Part shown: in pieces, positions 10,682 through 17,657 of the stretch | Layout of the letters: the number at the start of each line of letters is the position of its first letter | Numbering within the stretch: the first letter of the stretch is position 1 | From: Solirubrobacterales bacterium | GTDB taxonomy: Bacteria; Actinomycetota; Thermoleophilia; Solirubrobacterales; 70-9 | DNA length: 37,196 bases | Assembly (NCBI GenBank): GCA_021323175.1 | Contig: JAJTCK010000014.1 | Coordinates: forward strand, 1 to 37,196 | Direction of reading: 5' to 3' | The notes under the pieces: model-generated | Database searches by the model: none | Told to the model about the DNA's origin: nothing | Seen by the model: the letters and a program-made list of their open reading frames with translations, nothing else | Position numbers and translations under genes: made by a program

Positions 10682-10861
10682 CTAGGCCGTCGCGGCCCTG
10701 TTGTCCTGGGCCTGGAGTGCGCGCAGCGAAGACTCGAACAGCGTCTTGTCGATGCGGCCCTCGAGTACCGGCACATTCATCTCGACGCACTTGCGCAGGA
10801 CGTCCGGACGCTCCATGTCCATCTCGTCCGCGAGCTCCGTGGGCGTCAGGTGAACGGCCAT
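10682..10861 (-). CDS. Small predicted helical protein, possible DNA/RNA-binding fold
   Basis: A 59-aa protein beginning MAVHLTPTELADEMDM. The sequence TPTELADEMDMERPDVLRKCVEMNV looks like a short helix-turn-helix or IF2-N-type fold (compare the ELAKELGV pattern of IF2 N-domains), followed by a beta-like PVLEGRIDKTLF and a final helix. No specific function is recognised. The ATG at 10861 is chosen because AGAGGT sits at ribosome-binding distance. A reading frame open back to 10927 would run through the promoter described next. It has the best conventional promoter in the window, with an overlapping palindrome, so it is probably well expressed and regulated (inference). Two hairpins follow it. 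Confidence 0.65.
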   Translation of the reverse strand: MAVHLTPTELADEMDMERPDVLRKCVEMNVPVLEGRIDKTLFESSLRALQAQDNRAATA

Positions 10862-10881
10862 ATCAGTACCTCTCTTTCGCC

Positions 10882-10903
10882 TACATCCTCCGACTTGGAT
10901 GTA
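10882..10903 (-). promoter_or_regulatory. Operator-like palindrome TACATCC-N8-GGATGTA
   Basis: Perfect 7-nt arms separated by 8 nt. One arm overlaps the -10 hexamer of the promoter at 10900-10927 and the rest covers the likely transcription start, a typical repressor position. It could also fold as a leader hairpin. Confidence 0.5.
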
Positions 10904-10927
10904 TATCGCCTCACGCTGACGTGTCAA
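10900..10927 (-). promoter_or_regulatory. Sigma70-type promoter of the small gene
   Basis: On the minus strand a perfect TTGACA (-35, plus-strand positions 10922-10927), a 16-nt spacer and TATACA (-10, 10900-10905). The start of transcription would be near 10893, giving about 30 nt of leader before the ATG at 10861. Confidence 0.65.
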
Positions 10928-10994
10928 ACGTTTCGTCGCATCGTGCGCGTTTTCGGGGCCTCTTCGCCGTCCCGGCGGGACCCCTCAAGGGGAC

Positions 10995-11753
10995 CTAGAC
11001 GGGGTTCGGCACGTCGATGAATTCGTGGCGCAGCCGAAACCGCTCGGCGACCAGCTCGCCGAGCCGCCGGATCCCGAGCGTCTCGGTCGCGTAGTGCCCC
11101 GCCGCGATGAAGTGGAGGCCCCCCTCGCGCGCGTCGGCCATGGCGTGCTCTGCCGGCTCCCCCGTCACCAGCGCGTCAAGGCCCCGCCGGGCCGCCTCAT
11201 GGATCGTCCCGGCGCCGGCGCCGGTCACCACGCCGACCGATCGGACCAAGTCGGGTCCATCGCCCTGGACCAGCGGCTCGCGTCCGAGCGTCTCCGTGAC
11301 CCGTGCGACCAGGGCCTCAGCGGCGACGCCGCTGTCGCTGCGGCCGGCGAAGCCGATGGCCCTGCCCCTGGCCTCGCCGAACGGCTCGGCGGGCTCGAAG
11401 CCGACCGCGCGGCAGAGCAGCGCGTTGTTGCCGGCCGCGGGGTGAGCGTCGAGGGGCAGGTGGTACCCGGCGAGCGAGATTCCGCGCTCGAGCAGCAGCC
11501 TCAGGCGAGCCGCCATCTGGGCGCTGAGCGGGCGCGGCAGGAACTCCCAGAACAGGCCGTGGTGGGTCAGGATCAGCTGTGCGCCGGCGTCCGCGGCGCC
11601 GGCAAGCGTGGCAAGGTTCGCCGAGACCCCCGTGGCGACGACGCTCACCTCCGCCGCGCCCGGCACCTGCAGGCCGTTGGGACCGTAGTCGTCGAACGTG
11701 CCGATCTCCAGCAGCTCGTCGCAGAAGGCGATGATCTCGTCGCGCTCGGCCAT
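10995..11753 (-). CDS. Nif3-like dinuclear metal centre protein
   Basis: A 252-aa member of the Nif3/YbgI (GTP cyclohydrolase 1 type 2 / NGG1-interacting factor) family, which forms toroidal hexamers around paired metal sites; the cellular role is unsettled. Family markers are GTFDDYGPNGLQVPG near the N-terminus, the metal ligands in LTHHGLFW, YHLPLDAHP, and the C-terminal AGHYATETLG containing the last His/Glu ligands. Length fits the short form without the inserted PII-like domain. The ATG at 11753 has TAGGCT 9 nt upstream and no ribosome binding site. It stands alone between the small gene (same strand, downstream) and the plus-strand block at 11819. Confidence 0.9.
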   Translation of the reverse strand: MAERDEIIAFCDELLEIGTFDDYGPNGLQVPGAAEVSVVATGVSANLATLAGAADAGAQLILTHHGLFWEFLPRPLSAQMAARLRLLLERGISLAGYHLPLDAHPAAGNNALLCRAVGFEPAEPFGEARGRAIGFAGRSDSGVAAEALVARVTETLGREPLVQGDGPDLVRSVGVVTGAGAGTIHEAARRGLDALVTGEPAEHAMADAREGGLHFIAAGHYATETLGIRRLGELVAERFRLRHEFIDVPNPV

Positions 11754-11762
11754 GGGCGGCCC

Positions 11763-11768
11763 AGCCTA
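11763..11768 (-). promoter_or_regulatory. Putative -10 of the Nif3-like gene
   Basis: TAGGCT on the minus strand, 9 nt before the ATG at 11753. It is the same hexamer as in front of glnB. Confidence 0.4.
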
Positions 11769-11805
11769 GCCAGAGCCGGCTGATGGGGCGTTAGGGAGGC
11801 TGGAC

Positions 11806-11811
11806 TACGAT
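11806..11811 (+). promoter_or_regulatory. Putative -10 of the 11819 gene, leaderless type
   Basis: TACGAT, 7 nt before the ATG at 11819. A transcript starting at the usual distance would begin at or next to the A of the ATG. Confidence 0.5.
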
Positions 11812-11818
11812 TGCCCCC

Positions 11819-12073
11819 ATGAGCGGTGAGGCAAGTCCCGGGACGACCGAGTCGTTCGTCGCCTCGCTGCAGGAGTCCGACCTGTACTCGATGGGGGCCT
11901 ACTTCTGCGACCAGCATCCCGAGCTGGTGGACGAGGTGGTCGCGCGCAGCGAGTCGATCGAGGCGCGGGGCCTCGAACGCTGGGCGGGCGAGACCGAGAC
12001 CCCGGTCGAGGAGGCGTTCCGGACGCTTGTTACGGGGCTCGCCGTGCGCTACTACAAGGCCCTCGCAGGGTGA
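11819..12073 (+). CDS. Unknown 84-aa acidic protein
   Basis: Not recognised. It is an 84-aa, soluble, acidic, mostly helical protein (ESFVASLQESDLYSMGAYFC, then DEVVARSESIEARGLERWAG and a final EEAFRTLVTGLAVRYYKALAG). It has no signal peptide and one cysteine. Its stop overlaps the GTG start of the DsbA-like gene by 4 nt (GTGA), so the two are translated together and may work together. The high-G+C codon pattern and the coupling make it a credible gene. The ATG at 11819 has no ribosome binding site but has a -10-like hexamer 7 nt upstream, which suggests a leaderless mRNA. Confidence 0.7.
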   Translation: MSGEASPGTTESFVASLQESDLYSMGAYFCDQHPELVDEVVARSESIEARGLERWAGETETPVEEAFRTLVTGLAVRYYKALAG

Positions 12074-12786
12074 GCGGACCCGCGCCGCGCCGGAGGCCCC
12101 GCCTGATCGGGGTTCTGATCGGAGCGGGCGCGGCCATGGCCCTGATCGCGCTGTTCGCGAGCCTCTCCCTGGACGAGGGGGACACCGACCCCATCCAGAT
12201 CGACCACGCCGGCGAGGTGCGCAGGCTGATCGGCGGCCTGCCCCAGCTGGACGAGCGGCTCGGCGAGGAGGACGCGCCGGTCACCGTCGAGGTGTTCAAC
12301 GACCTCCAGTGCACGTACTGCGCCGACTGGCAGCGCGACGTGGTCGACCCGCTGATCGCCGACGAGGCCAGGGACGGCGACGTGAAGTTCCTCTACCGGC
12401 ACTGGTCGATGACGGAGCGCGCCAGCGGGATCGCCTCCTACGGCGCGGTCGCCGCTGGCCTTCAGGGGCAGCAGTGGCAGTTCATCGAGCTCTTCTTCCG
12501 CAATCAGGGGGAGGCGCAGCGCTTCGGGGTCACCCAGGAGGTGCTGGACGAGATCGCGAAAGGGGTGCTCAACCTCAACATCGAGCAGTGGCAACGGGAC
12601 TTCGAGGACCCGGAGATACCCGAGCGGCTCGAGGAGGACGACCTGCTCGCGGTCCAGAGGCGCCTCCCCGCCGAGCCCGCCGTGGTCGTGACCGGCCCGG
12701 GGGGCAGCCGCGAGCTCGTCGAGACCCCGAGCCTCGCGGACGTGCGCGCCGCCATCGGCGAGGTCTCGTCGGTTCCCGGGGGGTAG
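12070..12786 (+). CDS. DsbA-like thioredoxin-fold protein, membrane-anchored
   Basis: A 238-aa protein with a single N-terminal transmembrane segment (about 12-32) after a basic stretch, leaving a thioredoxin-fold domain outside. The redox motif is CTYC (Cys81, Cys84) in FNDLQCTYCADWQRDVV, typical of DsbA/DSBA-like oxidoreductases. The insert helical domain follows (SYGAVAAGLQGQQWQFIELF), and EPAVVVTGP near residue 200 occupies the place of the cis-Pro loop. It probably forms or transfers disulfides in exported proteins (family knowledge), of which several are encoded here. The GTG start at 12070 overlaps the preceding stop by 4 nt. A second gene for a reoxidising partner such as VKOR or DsbB is not present in the window. 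Confidence 0.88.
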   Translation: MSGPAPRRRPRLIGVLIGAGAAMALIALFASLSLDEGDTDPIQIDHAGEVRRLIGGLPQLDERLGEEDAPVTVEVFNDLQCTYCADWQRDVVDPLIADEARDGDVKFLYRHWSMTERASGIASYGAVAAGLQGQQWQFIELFFRNQGEAQRFGVTQEVLDEIAKGVLNLNIEQWQRDFEDPEIPERLEEDDLLAVQRRLPAEPAVVVTGPGGSRELVETPSLADVRAAIGEVSSVPGG

Positions 12787-12789
12787 CTT
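12784..12789 (+). promoter_or_regulatory. TAGnnT hexamer before the membrane-protein gene
   Basis: TAGCTT, 7 nt before the ATG at 12797. Its TAG is also the stop codon of the DsbA-like gene, so the match may be a coincidence of gene packing. Confidence 0.3.
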
Positions 12790-12796
12790 CTCCGCG

Positions 12797-13342
12797 ATGA
12801 CCCGGAAGCGCTGGCTGATCGTGTGCGGCGGGGTTGCGCTTCTGCTCGCGATCGCATTGCTCGCCGTCGATCCGTCGCGCAAGGGTGAGGGGTATCCCGG
12901 GATCATCGACTGGGAGTTCGCGTTCTCCCAGGAGCGCGCCGCCGAGATCCTGGGCCAATGGGGGGAGGAGGGCGCCGACGCGGCCAGGCTGTCGCTGCGG
13001 CTCGACTTCATCTACCTGCTGGCATACGGCGCCTTCTTCGTGCTGGCGGCCGCCGCCACCCGCGACTTGGCTGCAGCCCGCGGCTGGCGCCGGATGGCTG
13101 CGTTCGGGCCGGTTGCGATCTGGTGCGCAATCGGCGCTGCCCTGTTCGACGCCCTCGAGGACGTGTTCCTGCTGGTCGCGCTGGACGGGCAGGGCGGGGA
13201 CACGGCGCCGCGGCTGGGGGCGACGTTCGCGGGCCTGAAGTTCCTGTTGCTCGCTGCCGCGCTGGCCTACATCGTCGCCGGGCTCCTGATGCGGCTGCTA
13301 GACCGGCGGCGCCCGGCGCGTCAGGCCACGGCGCGCGGCTAG
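12797..13342 (+). CDS. Unknown four-helix membrane protein
   Basis: A 181-aa integral membrane protein of unrecognised family. Hydrophobic segments fall at about 6-24, 71-88, 101-128 and 144-167, with a hydrophilic loop (25-70) between the first two. The third segment carries an acidic cluster, DALEDV (Asp118, Glu121, Asp122), unusual inside a membrane helix and likely functional. The C-terminus is short and basic. It follows the DsbA-like gene by 10 nt and precedes the LOG gene by 10 nt, so co-transcription is possible, though each has its own TAGnnT hexamer. No ribosome binding site is visible. Confidence 0.75.
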   Translation: MTRKRWLIVCGGVALLLAIALLAVDPSRKGEGYPGIIDWEFAFSQERAAEILGQWGEEGADAARLSLRLDFIYLLAYGAFFVLAAAATRDLAAARGWRRMAAFGPVAIWCAIGAALFDALEDVFLLVALDGQGGDTAPRLGATFAGLKFLLLAAALAYIVAGLLMRLLDRRRPARQATARG

Positions 13343-13345
13343 CCT
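13340..13345 (+). promoter_or_regulatory. TAGnnT hexamer before the LOG-family gene
   Basis: TAGCCT, 7 nt before the ATG at 13353. The TAG is the stop codon of the preceding gene, so evidence is weaker than for isolated genes. Confidence 0.3.
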
Positions 13346-13352
13346 CGGGGCG

Positions 13353-14087
13353 ATGATCAATTTCAATTCGAGCGGGCGCGAGCCCGCGGACCGCACACCC
13401 CGCCCTCCGAGGACCTCCGACGAGGAGATCATCCACGCGGCCTGGCCATCAGTCACCAGCGAGCGGTCCGAAACCGAGCGCCTCGAGCGCATCAACCGTG
13501 AGTTCGAGACCGGGTTCAGGGAGCTCGAGGGTGTGGGTCCAGCCGTCTGCGTGTTCGGGTCCGCGAGGACCGCGCCCGGCGAGGACGAGTACGAGCAGGC
13601 GCGGGGGGTCGGGCGGGCGCTGGGCGAGGCGGGGTTCGCGGTGATCACGGGCGGGGGGCCGGGGACGATGGAGGCCGCGAACCGGGGAGCCCGCGATGCC
13701 GGTGCGCTCTCGATCGGGCTCAACATCGAGCTGCCGATGGAGCAGGGCCTGAATTCCTACGTGGACCTGGGCATCGAGTTCCATTACTTCTTCGTGCGCA
13801 AGCTGATGTTCGTGCGCTACTCCGACGCGTTCATCTGCTTCCCGGGCGGCTTCGGGACATTGGACGAGACGTTCGAGGCCCTGACCCTGATCCAGACCCG
13901 CAAGGCCGCCGACCACCCGGTGGTCCTGATGGGTGGCGGTGGCTACTGGCCCTCCCTGATCGACTGGATGCGCGATCACCTGCTGGCGCCCGGCCGGATC
14001 TCGGCACAGGACCTGGTCGAGGCCGAGCTTGCCGACGGGCCGGAGGATGCGATCGCCGCCATCTACGGCGGCCTCGGCCACGCCTGA
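13353..14087 (+). CDS. LOG-family protein (TIGR00730-type Rossmann fold)
   Basis: A 244-aa member of the LOG family, whose characterised members are phosphoribohydrolases that release the base from cytokinin riboside 5'-monophosphates or other nucleoside monophosphates. The signature PGGFGTLDE is at 164-172, preceded by ITGGGPGTMEAANRGA, which also belongs to the substrate-binding fold. An N-terminal extension of about 60 residues precedes the CVFGSART core and is predicted soluble. In bacteria the true substrate is usually unknown; a nucleotide-salvage or housekeeping role is inferred. It converges on the phospholipase D-like gene with a 17-nt gap. Confidence 0.9.
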   Translation: MINFNSSGREPADRTPRPPRTSDEEIIHAAWPSVTSERSETERLERINREFETGFRELEGVGPAVCVFGSARTAPGEDEYEQARGVGRALGEAGFAVITGGGPGTMEAANRGARDAGALSIGLNIELPMEQGLNSYVDLGIEFHYFFVRKLMFVRYSDAFICFPGGFGTLDETFEALTLIQTRKAADHPVVLMGGGGYWPSLIDWMRDHLLAPGRISAQDLVEAELADGPEDAIAAIYGGLGHA

Positions 14088-14104
14088 GCGGGCGGCGCAG
14101 CGCC

Positions 14105-15208
14105 TCAGCCGGAGCGCGGACCGGTCGCCCGCGGGTAGCGTCCGCGGACCTGGTCCACGAAGGCCGCAAGCCCGTCCGCGAGAGCAGGGTCGCGAATCTC
14201 CAGCATGTTCTCCGCGTTCTGCTCGCCGGAGCGCGAGAGGTTGAACGAGCCGAGAAAGGCGGTGTCGTCGGCCACGGTCAGCTTGGCGTGCATGAAGTCG
14301 TGGACCGTGCCCTCCGGGCGCCACGGAGTCGAAGGCTTCGCCGAGAAGGTAAGGTCGCTGAGGGCCTTCGCCAGCAGCGGGATCTTCCACTCGCTGACCC
14401 CGTTGTCGGCCCACTGCCGGAACACCGTCGCGACCTGCGGCCCGTCCACGACCCCGGCGACGTCCGCGCGTCCCCTGCCGGCCAGCTCGTTGAGGGTGGC
14501 CAGGACCGGGCCCGAGGTGATCACCGGGGAGGCGATCCGGACCCGGCTGCGTGCAGCGCCGATCGCCGAGGCGATCCGCTGGGAAAGCTCCTCTCCGTTG
14601 CCCGGCGTGAACCAGGCGCGCACCTCGGCGCCGGCCACCGTGTGGGGCTCGGGCTCCACGAAGCCGCTGCGCCCGACGTCGCCCGTCTCCCAGATCTCCT
14701 CGAAGTTGGCCCTGTATCGGCCGGCCACGCCGGGCTCCGACACCGCCGCGAGCACGTTCTCCTGCCGGGTCCATGAGTCGACGGTCCAGTTCGCCGACCC
14801 GGTCAGGACCGCGGCCCCGTCGCGGACGGCGTACTTGTGATGCATCAGGTCCGGGATTCCAGCGATGCCACGGGTCTCGATGGGCAGCTCGTCGAGCAGC
14901 TCCGGGCGCGTCTGGGGCGGAGGGTGCAGCGCGGGCGGCCGCTCGGTATCGGTGTTGTAGGCCAGGCGGACCCGGACCCCGCGCTGGTGTGCGGCCCGCA
15001 GCTCGTCGGCGACGATGGATCCGACCGGGTCGGGGAGCCTGACGTCGTACAACGCGAGCTCCAGGGATTCGCGGGCCGGCCGCAGGAAGGCTGCGACCCG
15101 CTCCGCCGTCCGCTCGACGGGCTGGCCGCCGTCGGAGAGGGTCCAGACGTCGATCTGTCCCGGGTTGGATGCCTCGGAGACGCCCCCGGGCCTCGCGTCC
15201 GGGCTCAT
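14105..15208 (-). CDS. Phospholipase D-like protein with two HKD motifs
   Basis: A 367-aa protein with two complete HxKx4D motifs: the first at His123/Lys125/Asp130 (HHKYAVRD), the second at His307/Lys309/Asp314 (HAKLTVADD). Each is followed by the typical SxNW or SFNLS segment. Together they form one active site in the PLD superfamily, which includes phospholipases, cardiolipin synthases and nucleases. The short length and the absence of a signal peptide or membrane helix point away from cardiolipin synthase; nuclease or phosphodiesterase activity is equally possible. The start is ambiguous: GTG at 15211 or ATG at 15208. The ATG is preferred. Upstream lie a 40-bp tandem repeat and tRNA-Pro. 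Confidence 0.87.
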   Translation of the reverse strand: MSPDARPGGVSEASNPGQIDVWTLSDGGQPVERTAERVAAFLRPARESLELALYDVRLPDPVGSIVADELRAAHQRGVRVRLAYNTDTERPPALHPPPQTRPELLDELPIETRGIAGIPDLMHHKYAVRDGAAVLTGSANWTVDSWTRQENVLAAVSEPGVAGRYRANFEEIWETGDVGRSGFVEPEPHTVAGAEVRAWFTPGNGEELSQRIASAIGAARSRVRIASPVITSGPVLATLNELAGRGRADVAGVVDGPQVATVFRQWADNGVSEWKIPLLAKALSDLTFSAKPSTPWRPEGTVHDFMHAKLTVADDTAFLGSFNLSRSGEQNAENMLEIRDPALADGLAAFVDQVRGRYPRATGPRSG

Positions 15209-15380
15209 CACCCCACCACCACGGGCAGCACCCGGGCGCCGGTGCGGCCAAGCCCGTCGGCCGCCCGGACTCGCAGGTTCCGCCGCGCCTGCAGGATGGC
15301 CGAGAACAGGCGGAAGGCCGGGGCAAGCGCCATCCCGCTGGGCAGGCCACCCCGCCGGGCTCCGCTTGCCTCGAGGCCGG

Positions 15381-15460
15381 GTCGGCGATTGGCTTCGATG
15401 CTCTTCACCGGCTTAGTCGGGTCGGCGATGGGCTTCGAAGTTCGTCACTGGCTTAGTCGA
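15381..15460. repeat. Two-copy 40-bp tandem repeat beside tRNA-Pro
   Basis: Positions 15381-15420 and 15421-15460 are head-to-tail copies of a 40-nt unit beginning GTCGGCGAT and ending GCTTAGTCG. They differ at 6 of 40 positions. The second unit contains the palindrome CTTCGAAG. The repeat starts 10 nt beyond the 3' end of tRNA-Pro in the direction of its transcription. The 15209-15470 stretch otherwise holds no gene I can support. Confidence 0.85.
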
Positions 15461-15470
15461 GACTGGGCAA

Positions 15471-15544
15471 TCGGGGCGCCCGGATTTGAACCGGGGACCT
15501 CACCGACCCGAACGGTGCGCGCTACCAGGCTGCGCCACGCCCCG
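15471..15544 (-). tRNA. tRNA-Pro (anticodon CGG)
   Basis: A 74-nt cloverleaf on the minus strand. The acceptor stem CGGGGCG pairs with CGCCCCG, with discriminator A. The D-arm holds GCGCAGCCTGGTAGCGC, the anticodon loop is TTCGGGT (CGG, proline), and the T-arm has GGTTCAAATCC. The 3' CCA is not encoded. CGG reads CCG, a heavily used codon at this G+C. Confidence 0.95.
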
Positions 15545-15611
15545 AGGTGGCGAAGGATAGAGCGGGGCAGGCGCACGGGGCGGGCGAGTGGCGGCCGAGG
15601 ACCGTCGCGGG

Positions 15612-15617
15612 TAGGGT
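15612..15617 (+). promoter_or_regulatory. Putative -10 of the NTF2-like gene, leaderless type
   Basis: TAGGGT, 6 nt before the ATG at 15624. No Shine-Dalgarno sequence and no upstream gene on this strand nearby. Confidence 0.5.
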
Positions 15618-15623
15618 CCGGCG

Positions 15624-16094
15624 ATGGCAGACAACGCCAAGCTGATCGCTGACTTCTACGAGGCGTTCGACCGCAAGGACGGAGAGGCGATGGCTCGGGC
15701 CTACGCTCCGGACGCGCGTTTCAGGGACCCGGCGTTCGGCGAGCTGAGTGGCGAGGAGGCCGGCGACATGTGGCGCATGCTTACGTCCCGCGCGACCGAC
15801 CTGAGGGTCGAGCTGCCCGAGCACGAGGCGCACGGCGACGAGGGGACCGCACGCTGGATCGCCGACTACACGTTTCGCACCGGAAGGCACGTCACGAACG
15901 ACATCCGGGCGAGGTTCCGGTTCCGCGACGGGAGAATCGTCGAGCATGCGGACTCCTTCTCCTTTCACAAGTGGGCGCGCCAGGCGCTCGGACCCGCGGG
16001 CTGGGTCCTGGGCCTGCCTGTGGCTCGCGGCCTGGTGCGCAAGAAGGCCCGGGGTGATCTGGAGAGCTACCGCTCCGAGCGAGCCCTGGGCTAG
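15624..16094 (+). CDS. NTF2/SnoaL-like domain protein
   Basis: A 156-aa protein of the cone-shaped alpha+beta-barrel (NTF2-like, SnoaL) superfamily. The opening LIADFYEAFDRKDGEAMARAY is the classic first helix pair, followed by APDARFRDPAF and the strand-rich FRFRDGRIVEHADSFSF. Members bind small hydrophobic ligands or act as isomerases, cyclases or hydrolases; the role here is unknown. The C-terminal 35 residues (ALGPAGWVLGLPVARGLVRK onward) extend the usual fold and include a mildly hydrophobic helix. It overlaps the convergent VTT gene by 4 nt. It is preceded by a TAGnnT hexamer rather than a ribosome binding site. Confidence 0.82.
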   Translation: MADNAKLIADFYEAFDRKDGEAMARAYAPDARFRDPAFGELSGEEAGDMWRMLTSRATDLRVELPEHEAHGDEGTARWIADYTFRTGRHVTNDIRARFRFRDGRIVEHADSFSFHKWARQALGPAGWVLGLPVARGLVRKKARGDLESYRSERALG

Positions 16095-16819
16095 CCGCCG
16101 GGCTTCGGATCGGGCTCGGGCTCGGGCTTCGCTTCCAGCCTCGCCTCGGGCATCAGCCAGCGGATCCCGAACAGGGCGATGATCAGCGCCGCAGCGCCGA
16201 TCCAGAGGATCGGATCGTCGATCGAGAAGCCCTCCAGCCGGCTGCCCAGATAGACGAAGTAGGCGGTCAGAGGCAGGTAGCCGACGGCGGTCGTCCACGC
16301 GAAGCGCGTCAGCGGCACGCGCGCGGCGCCGGCGACGATGCTGATCAGGCTGAACGGAACGATCGGGACGAGCCTGCAGGCGAGCAGGAAGCTTGCGCCG
16401 CCGCGCGCGATCCCTCGCTCGGCGCGGAGGAAGCGCTCTTCACCGGCGAGCTTGTAGAGCAGAGGCCGTCCGGCGTGGCGCCCGATGTAGTAGGCGACCA
16501 GTCCCGACGCGACCCAGCCGGCCATGACGAGCGGCAGGGCCGGCCCGAAGCCGTATACGAAGCCCGCGGCGGCGTCCAGGATCTCGGCCGGGTACCAGAC
16601 GATCGTGTGGATCAGCGCCAGCCACAGGACCATCAGGACCCCCGCGGCCCCCAGGTCCCGCAGATCGCTCCGCACCTGGGCCGTGTCGCCGCTGAGTGCG
16701 TCGAAGATCGCGTCGCGCAGCGGCGGTATCAGCAGCGCGCTGGCCAGTCCCAGGACCATCGCAGTCACTGTGATGGCCACCTCCGTCCAGGTCCCGCCGC
16801 CCGGCGGCCCGCTGCTCAC
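16091..16819 (-). CDS. VTT-domain membrane protein (TVP38/DedA-like)
   Basis: A 242-aa polytopic membrane protein of the VTT (TVP38/TMEM64/DedA) superfamily. Markers are the amphipathic block before the first core helix, AGFVYGFGPALPLVMAGWV, YYIGRHAGR and the RLVPIVPFSLISIVAGAARV re-entrant segment containing the conserved arginine and prolines. Five or six hydrophobic segments are visible. Family members are linked to lipid scrambling and membrane homeostasis. The charged C-terminal tail is a Pro/Glu/Lys repeat (PEPEPDPKPGG). GTG at 16819 is the start, with TAATCT 7 nt upstream on the minus strand and no ribosome binding site. Confidence 0.88.
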   Translation of the reverse strand: MSSGPPGGGTWTEVAITVTAMVLGLASALLIPPLRDAIFDALSGDTAQVRSDLRDLGAAGVLMVLWLALIHTIVWYPAEILDAAAGFVYGFGPALPLVMAGWVASGLVAYYIGRHAGRPLLYKLAGEERFLRAERGIARGGASFLLACRLVPIVPFSLISIVAGAARVPLTRFAWTTAVGYLPLTAYFVYLGSRLEGFSIDDPILWIGAAALIIALFGIRWLMPEARLEAKPEPEPDPKPGG

Positions 16820-16825
16820 CCCCGC

Positions 16826-16832
16826 TAGATTA
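16826..16832. promoter_or_regulatory. Overlapping divergent -10 elements for VTT and sod genes
   Basis: The 7-nt stretch TAGATTA reads TAGATT on the plus strand (toward sod, 16826-16831) and TAATCT on the minus strand (toward the VTT gene, 16827-16832). The VTT start is 7 nt away, so leaderless; sod would have a leader of about 75 nt with a ribosome binding site. Confidence 0.4.
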
Positions 16833-16912
16833 GGGATGAGGACCCAGCCGGGACCGGCGCAGCGTGCGTCGCCGGCTCAAATCCCCAGTGCGAATCCCGA
16901 TAAGGAGGGCCG

Positions 16913-17518
16913 ATGGCGTTCGAGGTACCCGATCTTCCATACGACTACAACGCGCTCGAGCCGCATATAGACGAGCAGACCATGCGCGTCCACCACGACA
17001 AGCACCACCAGGCCTACGTCGACAAGGCGAACGCCGCCCTGGAGGGCACCGAGTGGGCCGATCGGCCCGTCGACGAGGTCCTGCAGAATCTCGACAGCCT
17101 GGGCGACAAGGCGACCGCCGTCCGCAACAATGCGGGCGGACACTCGAACCACGCCTTCTTCTGGGAGCTCATGAGCCCCGACGGCGGCGGCGAGCCCGAC
17201 GGTGACCTCGCGGACGCGATCAACGACAAGTTCGGGTCGTTCTCGGACTTTCAGGAGGAGCTGAAGGACGCCGGTGTCGGCCAGTTCGGCTCGGGTTGGG
17301 CCTGGCTGATCCACGACGGCTCGGGTCTCGCGGTGGTCTCGACTCCCAACCAGGACACCCCGGTGTCCGAGGGCAGGACGCCGATCATCGGCGTGGACGT
17401 CTGGGAGCACGCCTACTACCTCAAGTACCAGAACAAGCGCCCGGACTACCTGGACGCCTGGTGGAACGTGGTCGATTGGGGGAAGGCGGCCGAGCACTTC
17501 AGGGCAGCCAGCGGCTGA
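16913..17518 (+). CDS. sodA: Superoxide dismutase, Mn/Fe family
   Basis: Converts superoxide to hydrogen peroxide and oxygen. At 201 aa it is full length. The four metal ligands are in place by alignment to E. coli SodA: His27 (MRVHHDKHH), His80 ([10 protein letters not shown]), Asp162 and His166 (DVWEHAYYL). Gly76 of the GGHSNH motif and the glutamine in STPNQDTP match the manganese-type pattern, though cambialistic use of iron cannot be excluded. It is cytoplasmic, with no signal peptide. The ATG at 16913 follows a strong AAGGAGG. A 10-bp hairpin follows the stop. Confidence 0.96.
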   Translation: MAFEVPDLPYDYNALEPHIDEQTMRVHHDKHHQAYVDKANAALEGTEWADRPVDEVLQNLDSLGDKATAVRNNAGGHSNHAFFWELMSPDGGGEPDGDLADAINDKFGSFSDFQEELKDAGVGQFGSGWAWLIHDGSGLAVVSTPNQDTPVSEGRTPIIGVDVWEHAYYLKYQNKRPDYLDAWWNVVDWGKAAEHFRAASG

Positions 17519-17525
17519 GCCCCGG

Positions 17526-17559
17526 CCGGGCGGCGCGGTTGCGAGGCCTCGCCGCCCGG
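17526..17559 (+). terminator. Hairpin terminator after sodA
   Basis: CCGGGCGGCG pairs with CGCCGCCCGG, 10 bp, around a 14-nt loop that itself contains GAGGCCTC. It starts 7 nt after the sodA stop. No T-run, as is common at this G+C. Confidence 0.55.
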
Positions 17560-17657
17560 GCCGTGTTCGGGGTGACGTGCGCTCCGTCAGCCCCTCCGGT
17601 GTGTTTGAATGCCGACCCAAGAGAGAGTCCGGGAACACCGGGGAGAGAGGAACGCCA

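Noticed and set aside
10969-10992. Two short stems (GTCCC/GGGAC and CCCC/GGGG) after the Nif3-like gene
   Set aside because: Stems of 4-5 bp without a T-run are common in this G+C-rich sequence and give weak evidence of termination.
13449-15350. Open frame of 633 codons on the minus strand opposite LOG and across the PLD-like gene
   Set aside because: It is a frame shadow with no recognisable domain; the PLD-like gene in another frame has two complete HKD motifs.
15208-15408. Possible 66-aa gene before the PLD-like gene (GTG start in the tandem repeat, TGATG overlap)
   Set aside because: It has no family sequence and is largely Arg/Gly/Ala, as expected of a chance frame. The overlap is suggestive but not enough.
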